A stretch of 64,000 bases of DNA. Source: DP-19 sp036496285 (GTDB taxonomy: Bacteria; Desulfobacterota; Binatia; UTPRO1). Positions within the stretch are counted from its first letter, which is position 1; every line of letters begins with the position of its first letter. A program made the position numbers and the translations under genes. Under the pieces are notes generated by a model. It had not been told where the DNA came from and did not search any database. It worked only from the letters and a program-made list of their open reading frames with translations. Location of the stretch: NCBI GenBank assembly GCA_036496285.1, contig DASXLI010000114.1, positions 21,601-85,600 on the forward strand, given 5' to 3'. Shown in pieces: positions 42,996 through 51,911 of the stretch.

Positions 42996-43858
42996 CGACG
43001 AGCGATCCGTCCGACGCCGGCTCGACCGTCGCAGCCCGACCGCGCCCCGCCGATTTGCGGCCGCCCGAGACGGTCGTCCCCCTGATCGACTCGCACTGCC
43101 ACCTCGACCAGGACGCGTTCGACGACGACCGCGACGCCGTCATCGCGCGTGCCCGCGCCGCCGGCGTCGGACGCATGATCACGATCGGCGCGGGTGGTCC
43201 CCTCGCGAGCAACCGCGCCGCGGTGGCGCTGGCGGAGGCCGATCCCGACATCTTCGCCGCCGTCGCCGTGCACCCACACGACGCGAGCGAGATCACCGAC
43301 GACACCTGGCCGGTGCTGCGCGAGCTGTGGAGCCACCCGAAGGTCGTCGCCGTCGGCGAGACCGGCCTCGACTACTACTACAACCACTCCACGCCCGAGA
43401 CGCAGCGCGCACACCTGCGGCGCTTCGTGCGCGAGGCCGGCAGTGCCGGCCTGCCGCTCGTGATCCACTGCCGCGATGCCTACCCGGACCTGCTCACGAT
43501 CTTTCGCGAGGAGGATGCCGCGGCGATCGGCGGCGTCATCCATTGCTTCAGCGGCACGGCCGCCGAGGCGGAGGCGTGCCTCGCGCTCGGCTTCGCGATC
43601 TCGTTCTCGGGCATCGTGACGTTCAAGAACGCGGGTGTCCTACGCGAGGTGGCACGCAGCATGCCGCTCGACCGGCTGCTCATCGAGACGGACGCGCCGT
43701 TCCTCGCGCCGATCCCGCACCGCGGCAAGCGCAATGAGCCGGCGCTCGTACGCTTCGTCGCCGAGGAGATCGCGCGCGCACGCGGCCTGGCGCTGACCGA
43801 GGTGGCCGCACGCACCAGCGCGAACGCGGTGCGCGCGTTCCGCCTGCCCGTCCCCTAG
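42992..43858 (+). CDS. tatD: TatD-family metal-dependent deoxyribonuclease
   Basis: GTG 42992 overlaps the metG stop as GTGA. The 288-residue TIM-barrel hydrolase has the metal ligands IDSHCHLD, AVGETGLDYYY, VIHCRDA and VIHCFSGT, plus IETDAPFLAP. The N-terminal 30 residues (Thr/Ser/Pro/Arg-rich) are an extension relative to typical TatD. Family members are 3'-5' exonucleases or DNA-repair nucleases. It is the last gene of the operon. Confidence 0.92.
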   Translation: MTTSDPSDAGSTVAARPRPADLRPPETVVPLIDSHCHLDQDAFDDDRDAVIARARAAGVGRMITIGAGGPLASNRAAVALAEADPDIFAAVAVHPHDASEITDDTWPVLRELWSHPKVVAVGETGLDYYYNHSTPETQRAHLRRFVREAGSAGLPLVIHCRDAYPDLLTIFREEDAAAIGGVIHCFSGTAAEAEACLALGFAISFSGIVTFKNAGVLREVARSMPLDRLLIETDAPFLAPIPHRGKRNEPALVRFVAEEIARARGLALTEVAARTSANAVRAFRLPVP

Positions 43859-43900
43859 CGCTCGCCACGACGGTCCGCGCAACGGCGCGGCTGATGATCG

Positions 43901-46321
43901 TCAGGGCGTGTGCGCGTTGAAGACCTGGCTGTCGCTCCGCTGCACGTCGCCCGCGCCGAAGACGCTCTCCCAGCAGCCGTCCGACTGGAGATTGACGAGC
44001 TGGGCGGTGACCGGCGCCGCCACCGCGAAGCGGCTCGCGACGTACGTCGCGCCGGTCGCGCGCACCGAGAGGCCGCTCTTGGATGCGGCGCCGCTCTTCA
44101 GCTTGATCCGGCGCACGCCGCGCTCACCGCCCGCGCGGTCGAAATAGCGATAGCCGGTGCGCTGCGCCCTCCACAGGCTGGATGGCGGCACGGCGATCTC
44201 GTACGCCAATGCCTCGCTCCCCGGGGCGCCCTCGTAGACGCACACGGCATAGTCGGAGGTCGCGACCGGATCGGAGAAGTCGGCGACGGTCGTGGCCGCG
44301 CCGTCGCTCCACGACCACCGCAGCACGTCGGCGTTCGGTCGGCGCTTCATCAGCAGCTTCGAGCTGCCGGCGGCGCGGCAGCCGGTGCGCGGCGCGGCCG
44401 GGCACGGCGCCAGGCGGACGCATGCGTCGCCGAGGGCATCGACGGCGGTGGCGGGGTCGGTCCCGCTTGCCGCCGTGAGATCCGCGTCGGTCCGCGCCCA
44501 TTTGGTCGAGGTGAGATCCATGTTCGCGAGGGCGCGCGGCGCGACGCGCCGTGCCTGGGCGATCAGATCGCCGATCTGGTCGAGGTCGGCGCCGGCCGAC
44601 GCGGGACAGCTCAGGGTGATGGCATTGGCGAGCACGTTGGCAGCGCGGTCGCGCGCCGCGCAGACGCCGTCGCGAATGAGGAGATCGATACGGCTCGGCG
44701 CGTACTTCGTGATGCCACCCTCGATGGGCGGCGTGTCGGTCGCGTAGAGGGCCCGTGAGAACGCACGGCGCACCGGGGAATTGGCGTTGTAGTATGCGCC
44801 GTCGGGCGCGACGTTCATCTCCGCCACGCTCTCGTCGAGGCCGTCCGCGAAGTAGCGGATCTTGCCGGTCAGACGATCGAGCACGCCGTAGCCGACGGTG
44901 AGCGGCAGGCCGATGTTGGCGAGCGCGCCCGGCGGGACGCCGGCGCCCGCGAGGAAGGTGACGCCGTTGGCGGCGATTCCGGCCAGCAGCAGATTGAAGT
45001 TCTCGCGATCGTGCCCGGGCGCGTAGGCCGTCAAATCGGCCGTCCAGCCGAGACTGCCGGAGGCGCCGCCGTCGAACACCTGGATGATGTCGGTCTGGGT
45101 GGAGACGTAGATCTCGTCGTTGTCGGACGAGAGCGCGACCGAGCCGGTGATCTGGCTTCCGATGGGAAGCGACCACACCTCGTTGCAGGACGAGTCGATC
45201 GCGATCAGGTTGCCGACGTTGTCACCGAAGTAGGCGCGCGTGCCGTCGGTCCGTAGCGTCGGCGTCGACGCCGAGCCGCCGGTGAAGTAGCGCGAGCAGG
45301 CGATCGTCAGGTCGTACCCGGCGCCGCTCGGCACCACGTCGAGCCCGTAGTAGGCGCCGAGCTCGGAGACGCCGTCGACGGTGCCGTCGGCTGCGTCCGG
45401 AGCGGTCGCGGCGATCCAGAGGCGGCTCGTGACGGGATCGACGGCGAACGAGTTCGACACCTCGACGTTGTTGCCGAGGATGGCGCCGAGGAAGGTCAGG
45501 AGATCGCTGCCCGGGGGGAAGTTGATCAAGGTCGAAAGCTCGGCGGAGACGGTCGACACGACGGACGGTGGTAACGCGAGGCCCGCGCCGGGCGGGCTCG
45601 GCTCGCCGGGCAGCGAGAAGGGGGCGTTCAACAGCTGCGCCCCGGTTGCCCGGGAGAGCAGGTAGACGTGCCCGTCGCCGGTGAGGCCGGCGATCGCGTC
45701 GAGCGCTGGAACGTAGTTGGCGCCCGGAACGGCATCCTGCCGCAGCACACCGGTCAAGGTCAGGCCGGTCGGCACGTCCCACACGATGGTGCCGTCGGTG
45801 CGCACGGCGAGCGCGCGGTCGTAGAGCGTCTGGTAGACGATCTGCTGTCCGGGATGGTCGGGGTCGTTCAGCACCATGGGCGCGACGGCGCCCGTCGGAG
45901 CGCCCGTCCCCGTGATCGCCCAGCGCCGCGAGCCGTTGCTCGGGTCGAGCGAGATCATGGTGACGTTCTCGTAGGGGAGAAACGGCGCGAAGTAGAGGTT
46001 GCCCGCGTTGTCGAAGGTCGGCACGGCGACGTTGAACGTGCCCGTCTCCGCGGTCCAATCGGGCGCGAACACCGGTGCCGTGGCGATCGAGACCTCGTCG
46101 CTGTTGACGATGTCGCTGTGGAGCATGTGCCACGCATCGCGTGGCCCCAGGACCGGATTCGTCGTCGGCACGGTGCGGCACCCGGTCGGCTTCCACGACG
46201 TGAGGGGCGGCGGATCGAAGGGCAGCGGATTCGGCGGCAACGCGGCGGCGGTGCTCGCGAGCGCGAGGACGGCGGCAACGAGCAGGAATCGAAGGGACGT
46301 TCGCAGCGTTCGTGGTCGCAT
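43901..46321 (-). CDS. Secreted beta-propeller-like protein of unknown function
   Basis: ATG 46321 follows GAGGAGC and begins a signal peptide (MRPRTLRTSLRFLLVAAVLA) with cleavage near LASTAAA. The 806-residue protein has repeats of the PQQ/quinoprotein propeller type: NLYFAPFLPYENVTMISLDP, HVYLLSRATGAQ, AYFGDNVGNLIAIDSSCNEV and EIYVSTQTDIIQVFDGG. They span about 60–520, followed by a helical segment and a C-terminal domain with several cysteines. No dehydrogenase active-site residues are recognised. It is probably periplasmic or surface-exposed. It stands alone on the minus strand, with an inverted repeat 88 bases upstream. Confidence 0.72.
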   Translation of the reverse strand: MRPRTLRTSLRFLLVAAVLALASTAAALPPNPLPFDPPPLTSWKPTGCRTVPTTNPVLGPRDAWHMLHSDIVNSDEVSIATAPVFAPDWTAETGTFNVAVPTFDNAGNLYFAPFLPYENVTMISLDPSNGSRRWAITGTGAPTGAVAPMVLNDPDHPGQQIVYQTLYDRALAVRTDGTIVWDVPTGLTLTGVLRQDAVPGANYVPALDAIAGLTGDGHVYLLSRATGAQLLNAPFSLPGEPSPPGAGLALPPSVVSTVSAELSTLINFPPGSDLLTFLGAILGNNVEVSNSFAVDPVTSRLWIAATAPDAADGTVDGVSELGAYYGLDVVPSGAGYDLTIACSRYFTGGSASTPTLRTDGTRAYFGDNVGNLIAIDSSCNEVWSLPIGSQITGSVALSSDNDEIYVSTQTDIIQVFDGGASGSLGWTADLTAYAPGHDRENFNLLLAGIAANGVTFLAGAGVPPGALANIGLPLTVGYGVLDRLTGKIRYFADGLDESVAEMNVAPDGAYYNANSPVRRAFSRALYATDTPPIEGGITKYAPSRIDLLIRDGVCAARDRAANVLANAITLSCPASAGADLDQIGDLIAQARRVAPRALANMDLTSTKWARTDADLTAASGTDPATAVDALGDACVRLAPCPAAPRTGCRAAGSSKLLMKRRPNADVLRWSWSDGAATTVADFSDPVATSDYAVCVYEGAPGSEALAYEIAVPPSSLWRAQRTGYRYFDRAGGERGVRRIKLKSGAASKSGLSVRATGATYVASRFAVAAPVTAQLVNLQSDGCWESVFGAGDVQRSDSQVFNAHTP

Positions 46322-46408
46322 CAGGGCTCCTCGTTCAAGGTGGGCGCGCGAGGGTGACAGCCCCGGCGTCACACTGCAAGACGCGGTGCAACGTCGCCGC
46401 CCCATGGT

Positions 46409-46435
46409 AGTGTCCTAATTCGAGGGTAGGACACT
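46409..46435. promoter_or_regulatory. Perfect 9-9-9 inverted repeat, candidate operator
   Basis: AGTGTCCTA (46409–46417) and TAGGACACT (46427–46435) form a perfect inverted repeat with a 9-base spacer, between the DUF2867 gene and the propeller gene. There is no T run after it on either strand, which argues against a simple terminator. The spacing fits a dimeric repressor site. The regulator is unknown. Confidence 0.5.
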
Positions 46436-46464
46436 CCGCCCATGCGCGACCACCGACCGCGACC

Positions 46465-47070
46465 CTACGTGACGGCCGGTGCGCGCTCCGGCGACGCCGC
46501 GCGCCAGCGTCGCTCGACCCCCGACAACAGCGCCGGGTAGACGACCAGGTAGCGCGCGGGCGTGATCGCCGCCATGTAGAGCCGGGTGAAGAGTCCGCGC
46601 GACTTGATGTAGACGGCGAGCTCGGGCGACGCCCCCGGGGCGCAGCCGAGATGCAGCAGCGCATGCACGGTGGCGTTCGAGAGCTCGTAGAGCGCCTCGT
46701 CGTCGAAGAGGTAGATGGGCCGCACCCGCGCGACCGGCAGCGGTGAGGCCGCGTCGGCGGCGACCCGATTGCGCGCGCGATCGGTCGCGTCGAGACGTTC
46801 CGCGACCGAGTGCTCCGTGCCGCCGGGAATCGGCCGGCTGTGGGGCTTCGCGTCCCACCCCATCAGGCGGCCGACGACGACGCGGATGCGGCTCAGCCAG
46901 GAACGCTCGAGCGCGTGGATCGCCGTCCAGAACGTGGCGAGGAACGCGTCGAACCCGCGCTCGGGCTCGAGGCGCAGCTCGAACCGCCAGACGTCGATCA
47001 GCTCGAAGTCGGGGACGAGGGTGTGCACGCGCCACGGGCGCGCGCGATGGGCCTGGGGCGTGCTCCGCAT
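46465..47070 (-). CDS. DUF2867-family protein
   Basis: ATG 47070 (MRSTPQAHRARPWRVHTLVP) gives 201 residues. The C-terminal half has the family pattern PIYLFDDEALYELSNATVHA, LLHLG, LAVYIKSRGLFTRLYMAAIT and RYLVVYPALL. I recognise this as the uncharacterised DUF2867 family. No catalytic role is known, and no membrane segment or signal peptide is obvious. It is divergent from the DUF1329 gene, with 168 bases between. The longer open frame to 47631 overlaps that gene and is not used. Confidence 0.72.
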   Translation of the reverse strand: MRSTPQAHRARPWRVHTLVPDFELIDVWRFELRLEPERGFDAFLATFWTAIHALERSWLSRIRVVVGRLMGWDAKPHSRPIPGGTEHSVAERLDATDRARNRVAADAASPLPVARVRPIYLFDDEALYELSNATVHALLHLGCAPGASPELAVYIKSRGLFTRLYMAAITPARYLVVYPALLSGVERRWRAASPERAPAVT

Positions 47071-47238
47071 TCGCGCCCCAGCAGATCGCGACCTCGCGGC
47101 TGTCGCAAGAGCGCCGCCGCGCGTCTTGACACCCGCGCGCGATGCGCGCATGTGGGCCTCGGTCCCAGCGGGACCAAACGGTCCGTGGATCGCCTGCAAG
47201 CCGGTGGCTCCGCACGAGCCATCACAGGAGGGTCCGTC

Positions 47239-48531
47239 ATGCGCGTCCCCTTCGCGCTCCGATCGGCCGCCGCCCCGCGGCTCCGCCCGCGTGCCCTGGC
47301 GTTTGCGATCGCCGCCACGCTCTTCCTTCCGGTCCGCGTGCACGCCGACGTCGCGCCGGGCGCCGTCATCACCCGCGACAACGTCGCGCAGGCCGCCGAT
47401 CTCCTGCCGCCGAGCGTGCAGCTCATGCTGAAGCACGGCATGCGCATCACGGTCGTGCCGTACGAGGCGTGCCCGCTGCCGCGCGCCTTCCTCGACGCCA
47501 CCGAGAAGTACGCCGGACAGGTGAAGCTCGCCGAAGGCGGGCGGCGCATCGACAACTACGTCGCCGGCATGCCGTTTCCCAACGTCGACATCAAGGACCC
47601 GCTCGCGGCATGGCAGGTCATGTGGAACCACGAGTACAAGCCGGCGTTCTCCGACGACGTCTACACCTCGTGGCTGGTCGAGAACCAGGACGAGAACGGC
47701 GTCATCGAGAAGCAGCTCTCCTCCGACGTCTGGCGCCGGCTACGCTGGGTCGGCCGGCTCTATCGCGAGCCCAAGCCGGTCATCACCCACGATCCGGCGA
47801 TGCGCTACAGCGAGCAATGGGGGCCGCTCGACTCACCCTTCGACCTGAAGGGTGCTGGCTTCCTCCTCTATCGCTACATGGAGGCGAGCCGCGCCGACGA
47901 CTCGTGGCTCTACCTGCCGGCGCTGCGCCGCGTGCGCCGCTACTCGACCGCCGCACGCAGCGACACGCTCTTCGGATCCGACATCGACCAGGACTCGATC
48001 TGGGGCTTCAACAGCAAGCCCGAGTGGTGGGAGTTCCGCCTCCTCGCCGAGAAGGAGATCCTGGTGCCGATGCACGCGGGCAAATACGCCACCCAGGACA
48101 TCTGGTGCGGCGCGAAAGGCACCGAGAGCTGGGTGCCGTGCGTCAACTGGGAGAAGCGCAAGGTGTGGCTGATCGAGGGCATCCCGAAGCTGCCGCAGTA
48201 CGCCTTCGGCAAGCGCAATCTCTGGATCGACAAGGAGATCTACAACGTGAGCGCGTCAGAGATGTTCGACCACGCGGGCGAGCTCTGGAAGGTGTGGCAC
48301 AACGTGTTCTGGTACACGAAGAGCGCGCGCGCCGGCTTGAGCTATCCGGAGCCGCGCCTCTTCACGCCCGCCGTCGCCGTGATCGACTTCCAGCTCATGC
48401 ACTCGTCGCGCATCACGCCGCCGACGTACCTCCGGCCGCCGGAGAAGGACTGGCTCTTCGAGAAGGGCGAGGAGAGCCAGAACACGCCCGAGTACTATAC
48501 GATCGCCTTCCTGATCTCCTCGGGCACGTGA
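47239..48531 (+). CDS. DUF1329 (LolA-like outer-membrane lipoprotein-sorting) protein, intact copy
   Basis: ATG 47239 follows AGGAGGG. The 430-residue protein has a signal peptide (MRVPFALRSAAAPRLRPRAL, then AFAIAATLFL, cleavage near VHA/D). It reads through all DUF1329 segments seen in the broken paralogue: ATEKYAGQVKLAEGGRRIDNYVAG, SPFDLKGAGFLLYRYM, DDSWLYLPALRRVRRYS, NWEKRKVWLIEGIPKLPQYA and FDHAGELWKVWHN. Related proteins fold like LolA/LppX and are often next to RND or MMPL lipid transporters and DUF1302 porins; none is adjacent. Its 3' end overlaps the convergent acyltransferase by 37 bases. Confidence 0.88.
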   Translation: MRVPFALRSAAAPRLRPRALAFAIAATLFLPVRVHADVAPGAVITRDNVAQAADLLPPSVQLMLKHGMRITVVPYEACPLPRAFLDATEKYAGQVKLAEGGRRIDNYVAGMPFPNVDIKDPLAAWQVMWNHEYKPAFSDDVYTSWLVENQDENGVIEKQLSSDVWRRLRWVGRLYREPKPVITHDPAMRYSEQWGPLDSPFDLKGAGFLLYRYMEASRADDSWLYLPALRRVRRYSTAARSDTLFGSDIDQDSIWGFNSKPEWWEFRLLAEKEILVPMHAGKYATQDIWCGAKGTESWVPCVNWEKRKVWLIEGIPKLPQYAFGKRNLWIDKEIYNVSASEMFDHAGELWKVWHNVFWYTKSARAGLSYPEPRLFTPAVAVIDFQLMHSSRITPPTYLRPPEKDWLFEKGEESQNTPEYYTIAFLISSGT

Positions 48532-49636
48532 GCGGGAACGGACGGCGCGGGGAGATCCACCCGCACCCCGCGCCGTCCCGACCAGCGCAACAGCGGACGC
48601 TCGATCAGTGCCCAGACGGCGACACCCCCCGCGACCACCGCGGCCAGCACAACCGTCTTCTGCCCGTCGAGGCCGATGCGCCCGGCGAGTCCCCGGCGAT
48701 AGGCCCAGCCGTTGATCTCCCAGATCAGGTAGAAGTGGCTCAGGTAGATCGAGTACGAGGCGTCGCCGATCAGCATGAGGAGGCGGGAGTAGCGGCGCGC
48801 GCGGCGCAGCTCGAAGCCGACCCCGACGACGATCAGCAGGAAGTACGGAATCGCGAAGTTGCGGATGTTGTGGTGGTGGTCGAGCGCTGACTCCACGGAG
48901 TCGAAGACGCCGATTGCCGCGCACAGGAGCGCCGCCGCGAGGAGCCACCATCCCGAAAGCCGCGGCCGGAAGCGGCGGATGATCAGCGCGCCGAGGCAGC
49001 CGAGGAAGAACTCGAGCATCGAGGTCGACAGCAGGATCGGGTGAGGCGAGAGGCGCATCCAGCGCAGCTCCGCACCGGCGATCAGGCTGCACCAGAGGAG
49101 CGCGGCCATCACGAACGGGCTCCAGCGAGCACGAAGACGAGACCGAAGAAGACGTAGAGCGCAAGCTCGAAGGGCAAGGTCCCCGAGGGCGGGATCTGCC
49201 ACGGGCCGCTGCCGACCAGCAGGGTGCCGCGCACCAGCGCGTCGCGTCCGAGCGCACCGTCGTTCACCCCGTGGTGGGTCACGAGGTAGGCGAGCGTGAG
49301 CGCGAGGATCGCCCAGTACGTCGGGTAGATGCGGGTGAAGCGCGACCAGAAGAAGCGGCCGAGGCGGCGGACGTCGCCGGCGTGGGCGGCGTATCCCCAC
49401 ACCATGACGAAGCCGCTCAGCGTGAAGAAGAAGTCCACGCCGCTGTGGCCGAAACGGAAGAGGCCGGCGGGCGTGTCCGGTGGCAGGCCCGGTGTCCAGG
49501 ACGGCAGCTGGAGGTACGCCCGGCCACCGCCCCACCACGTGAGGTGGTAGAGCACGACGAGCAGCGACGCGACGCCGCGATAGACTTGCAGGATCTCGAG
49601 CTGGCGCGGCAGCGGCCTCGTGGCCGGAGCGGACAC
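48495..49636 (-). pseudogene. Acyltransferase-3 family membrane protein, interrupted by a frameshift
   Basis: ATG 49636 starts MSAPATRPLPRQLEILQVYR, then GVASLLVVLYHL, the family's Arg and active-site His region, and FGHSGVDFFFTLSGFVM. That frame stops at 49109 after FVLAGARS. The adjacent frame continues WSPFVMAALLWCSLIAGAEL… LIGDASYSIYLSHFYLIWEI… to 48495. One extra base near 49125 (a C after CTCGC on the coding strand) rejoins them into about 380 residues with ten membrane helices. The family O-acylates sugars or lipids at the inner membrane. Both halves are well conserved, so the break is recent or artefactual. Confidence 0.8.
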
Positions 49637-49699
49637 CCGCCGCCCTTACACCGCCGCCCGACCGCCCATCAAACGGCGCGCCGCGGCGACGGCGCGCCG

Positions 49700-51397
49700 T
49701 CACTCGTAGTCCTCGTCGAGCGACTGTAGAAACGCGACCAGGGCGTCGCGGTCGGCCGGGGTGAGGAGGATCACGCCGAGCTCCGGATCGGCGTTGCGGA
49801 CGGCGCCGGCGCGCGCGCGTCCCGCCATGCGGACGTAGAAATCGATCACGTCGCCGAGCGTGTCCTCGCGTCCGGTGTGCAGATACGGGTTCGACTGCGC
49901 CAGATCGCGCAGGCTCGGCGTCTTGAAGAGCGCGATCGAGCGCGGCAGCAGCGCCGCGGCCGAGCAGTCGGCGCCGGAGCCGGCGGCGCGGCAAAGCGCG
50001 TCCTGCAGCGAGGTCTGCGGGCCTGGCAGGTCGGCGTTGGCGAAGACGTTCCATGCACCGAGGTCGGTGACGCCGGGCCGGTCTGCCGAGGGCACCTCAC
50101 GGAACGTGGCGCTGCCCGTCGGGTGCGCGGCTGACGGCGGCAGGAAGCGCGCTGGATCGGTGGAGCGCGTCGTGAGGTCCGGCACGTCGAGCGCCGCGAA
50201 CGCGCCGTCGCCGTGGATCGCGTCGTACTCGTCCTGCGCAGCGCCGGTGTTGTGCGGCCCGAAGTCGGTGAAGCGCGGTGGCTGATGACAGGCGATGCAG
50301 TTGCCGACGCCGCCCGCGGCAACCTGCTCCGCCGTCGGCGGACGACTGGCGGGCTCGGCGAGGAAGATGCGCAGGCCGGCGAGCTCGCGCCCGGCGAAGA
50401 CGAAGTCGTGCGGGTGGCTCGAGCCGGTCGTGAACTCGCCGTCCGCCGCCGAGACGAGACGCGGATGCGCGAGCGCAGCGACGGCGTCGCGCAGGCGGCG
50501 CGCGTACGCGAGGTCGGACTCGCCGGGGGCCGGCTGACGCGGCAGGCCGTTCTTCTCGAGGAAGCGGTCGAACGGCGAGCCGACGAAGACGCCGTCGGCG
50601 TCGCGGGCGAAGCGCAGCGAGTCGACGTAGGCGGAGATCACGTGGGTGACGCCGTCGAGCACCGCATCGTCGCTCGCCGTGGCGCCGTCGACGCGCAGCG
50701 ACGGCGGCAGGCGCAGGCTCTCGGGAATGGCGGGGTCGGTGCCGGCGAGGAGGGTCGCGAACGACAGCCCGCCGGTGTCGGCGGCGAGCGCGTCGTGGCC
50801 GTCGTCCTCGCGGACGACGCGCGCGATCCACGCGACGGCCTTCGGCTGCTCGGTCGGAAGCCAGCCGAAGTTCCGTCCGGTCAGGGTCGCGCGCGTGAGA
50901 TCGGGCATGCTCGCGAACTCGCCGTCGAAGTGCAGCAGGAAGTCGCCGCGCTCGAGCGTAGCGTCGACGAGCGCCGGCGAGTTGCGCGAGGTGGTCGCGA
51001 GGCCGTCCTCGCGCGCCGGCAGCGGGCTCCGCCGCGCGAAGTCGGCGTAAGTCCGGTTGCCGCCGCCGTCGTCGGCGTGCTCGTCGACCAGGTGGCAAGC
51101 GCGGCAGTTCATGCTCGCGCCATGGAAGGGACCCGGCAGCGGATCGCCCGTCGTCATGGTCTCGTTGAGGATAGGATCGCTGTGCGCGAGCGGCCGGTTG
51201 ACGTCCGCCTGGAGCTGCGTACTCGCGAGCTGCGCGAAGCGGGTCTCGAGGAAGAACCGCTCGCCGACCGTCACCTCGGCGGGGTCGCCGAGCTCGACGG
51301 GCTCCGCCCCGCCGCTGCCGTTGCTGCCGCAGCCCGAAGCGACCCCGAGCACGAGCGCGGCCGCCGCGAGCACGACCGCCCTGCCCTCATGCGTCAT
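49700..51397 (-). CDS. Di-haem c-type cytochrome lipoprotein (MauG/cytochrome c peroxidase-like)
   Basis: The 565-residue protein opens with a lipoprotein-type signal ending VLGVASGC, followed by a Ser/Gly linker. Two CxxCH haem sites are visible: MNCRACHLVDEH near 97–101 and NCIACHQPPRF near 360. The spacing between haems and the closing TPADRDALVAFLQSLDE helix fit the di-haem oxidase/peroxidase superfamily. It is probably anchored to a membrane facing the periplasm or surface. It is the last gene of the apbE operon, overlapping the membrane-protein gene by 11 bases. The likely role is final electron carrier or peroxidase; the substrate is unknown. Confidence 0.85.
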   Translation of the reverse strand: MTHEGRAVVLAAAALVLGVASGCGSNGSGGAEPVELGDPAEVTVGERFFLETRFAQLASTQLQADVNRPLAHSDPILNETMTTGDPLPGPFHGASMNCRACHLVDEHADDGGGNRTYADFARRSPLPAREDGLATTSRNSPALVDATLERGDFLLHFDGEFASMPDLTRATLTGRNFGWLPTEQPKAVAWIARVVREDDGHDALAADTGGLSFATLLAGTDPAIPESLRLPPSLRVDGATASDDAVLDGVTHVISAYVDSLRFARDADGVFVGSPFDRFLEKNGLPRQPAPGESDLAYARRLRDAVAALAHPRLVSAADGEFTTGSSHPHDFVFAGRELAGLRIFLAEPASRPPTAEQVAAGGVGNCIACHQPPRFTDFGPHNTGAAQDEYDAIHGDGAFAALDVPDLTTRSTDPARFLPPSAAHPTGSATFREVPSADRPGVTDLGAWNVFANADLPGPQTSLQDALCRAAGSGADCSAAALLPRSIALFKTPSLRDLAQSNPYLHTGREDTLGDVIDFYVRMAGRARAGAVRNADPELGVILLTPADRDALVAFLQSLDEDYE

Positions 51398-51911
51398 CGT
51401 CCTCCGTATCGTCGGCGCCGTCGCGATACGCGTTGCGCTGCGCGGTGAGGAGCGCCCACGTCACCGCTGCGACCATGAAACCAAGCGTGGCCTGCAGCGT
51501 GACGAACGACGCGATCTTGAGGTACGCGAACGCGGGTCCGACGAAGCGTACGAGCCAGCCCGCCGCCTCGTCGCCAACGGCGCTCGCGAACGACAGGCTC
51601 ACGATCCACGCCTTAGCGCGGGTCGACATCGGCACGAAGAGCAGGAGATGCGTCATCGTGAGCACGAGGATGCCCATCGCGAAGAGATGGAAGTGCGCGA
51701 TCTCGAGCATGCCCTGGTAGCTTCGCGGCTGGAGGAAGCGCTCCTCGTCGCCGCGGTAGTAGGTCACGACGGACTGCGGTGTGAGGCCCATCTTCGAGAA
51801 GTAGAGGAGCGCGTTCGTCGTCCAGAAGAGCGTGACGTAGAGGAGGAACCACGCCAGGACGAGCTTCAGGAGGCGATTGTCACGCCAGTCCGGCGTCACC
51901 GTGAAGCGCAT
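51387..51911 (-). CDS. Four-helix membrane protein of unknown function in the apbE operon
   Basis: ATG 51911 gives 174 residues and overlaps the FMN-binding gene's end by 16 bases. Hydrophobic helices lie near 14–38, 72–95, 99–120 and 133–158. The second carries three histidines (EIAHFHLFAMGILVLTMTHL), which could ligate haem b or a metal. The cytoplasmic tail is acidic (DGADDTEDDDA). I recognise no named family. Between a periplasmic flavoprotein and a di-haem lipoprotein, a quinol- or haem-linked membrane electron conduit is plausible, but this is inference. Confidence 0.7.
   Translation of the reverse strand: MRFTVTPDWRDNRLLKLVLAWFLLYVTLFWTTNALLYFSKMGLTPQSVVTYYRGDEERFLQPRSYQGMLEIAHFHLFAMGILVLTMTHLLLFVPMSTRAKAWIVSLSFASAVGDEAAGWLVRFVGPAFAYLKIASFVTLQATLGFMVAAVTWALLTAQRNAYRDGADDTEDDDA

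Noticed and set aside
47126..47155. TTGACA at 47126–47131 as the promoter of the intact DUF1329 gene
   Set aside because: No acceptable -10 lies at 16–18 bases (CATGTG at 17).
46465..47631. A 388-residue version of the DUF2867 protein
   Set aside because: Its first 187 codons are antisense to the DUF1329 gene and its upstream region. Family similarity begins at the ATG at 47070.
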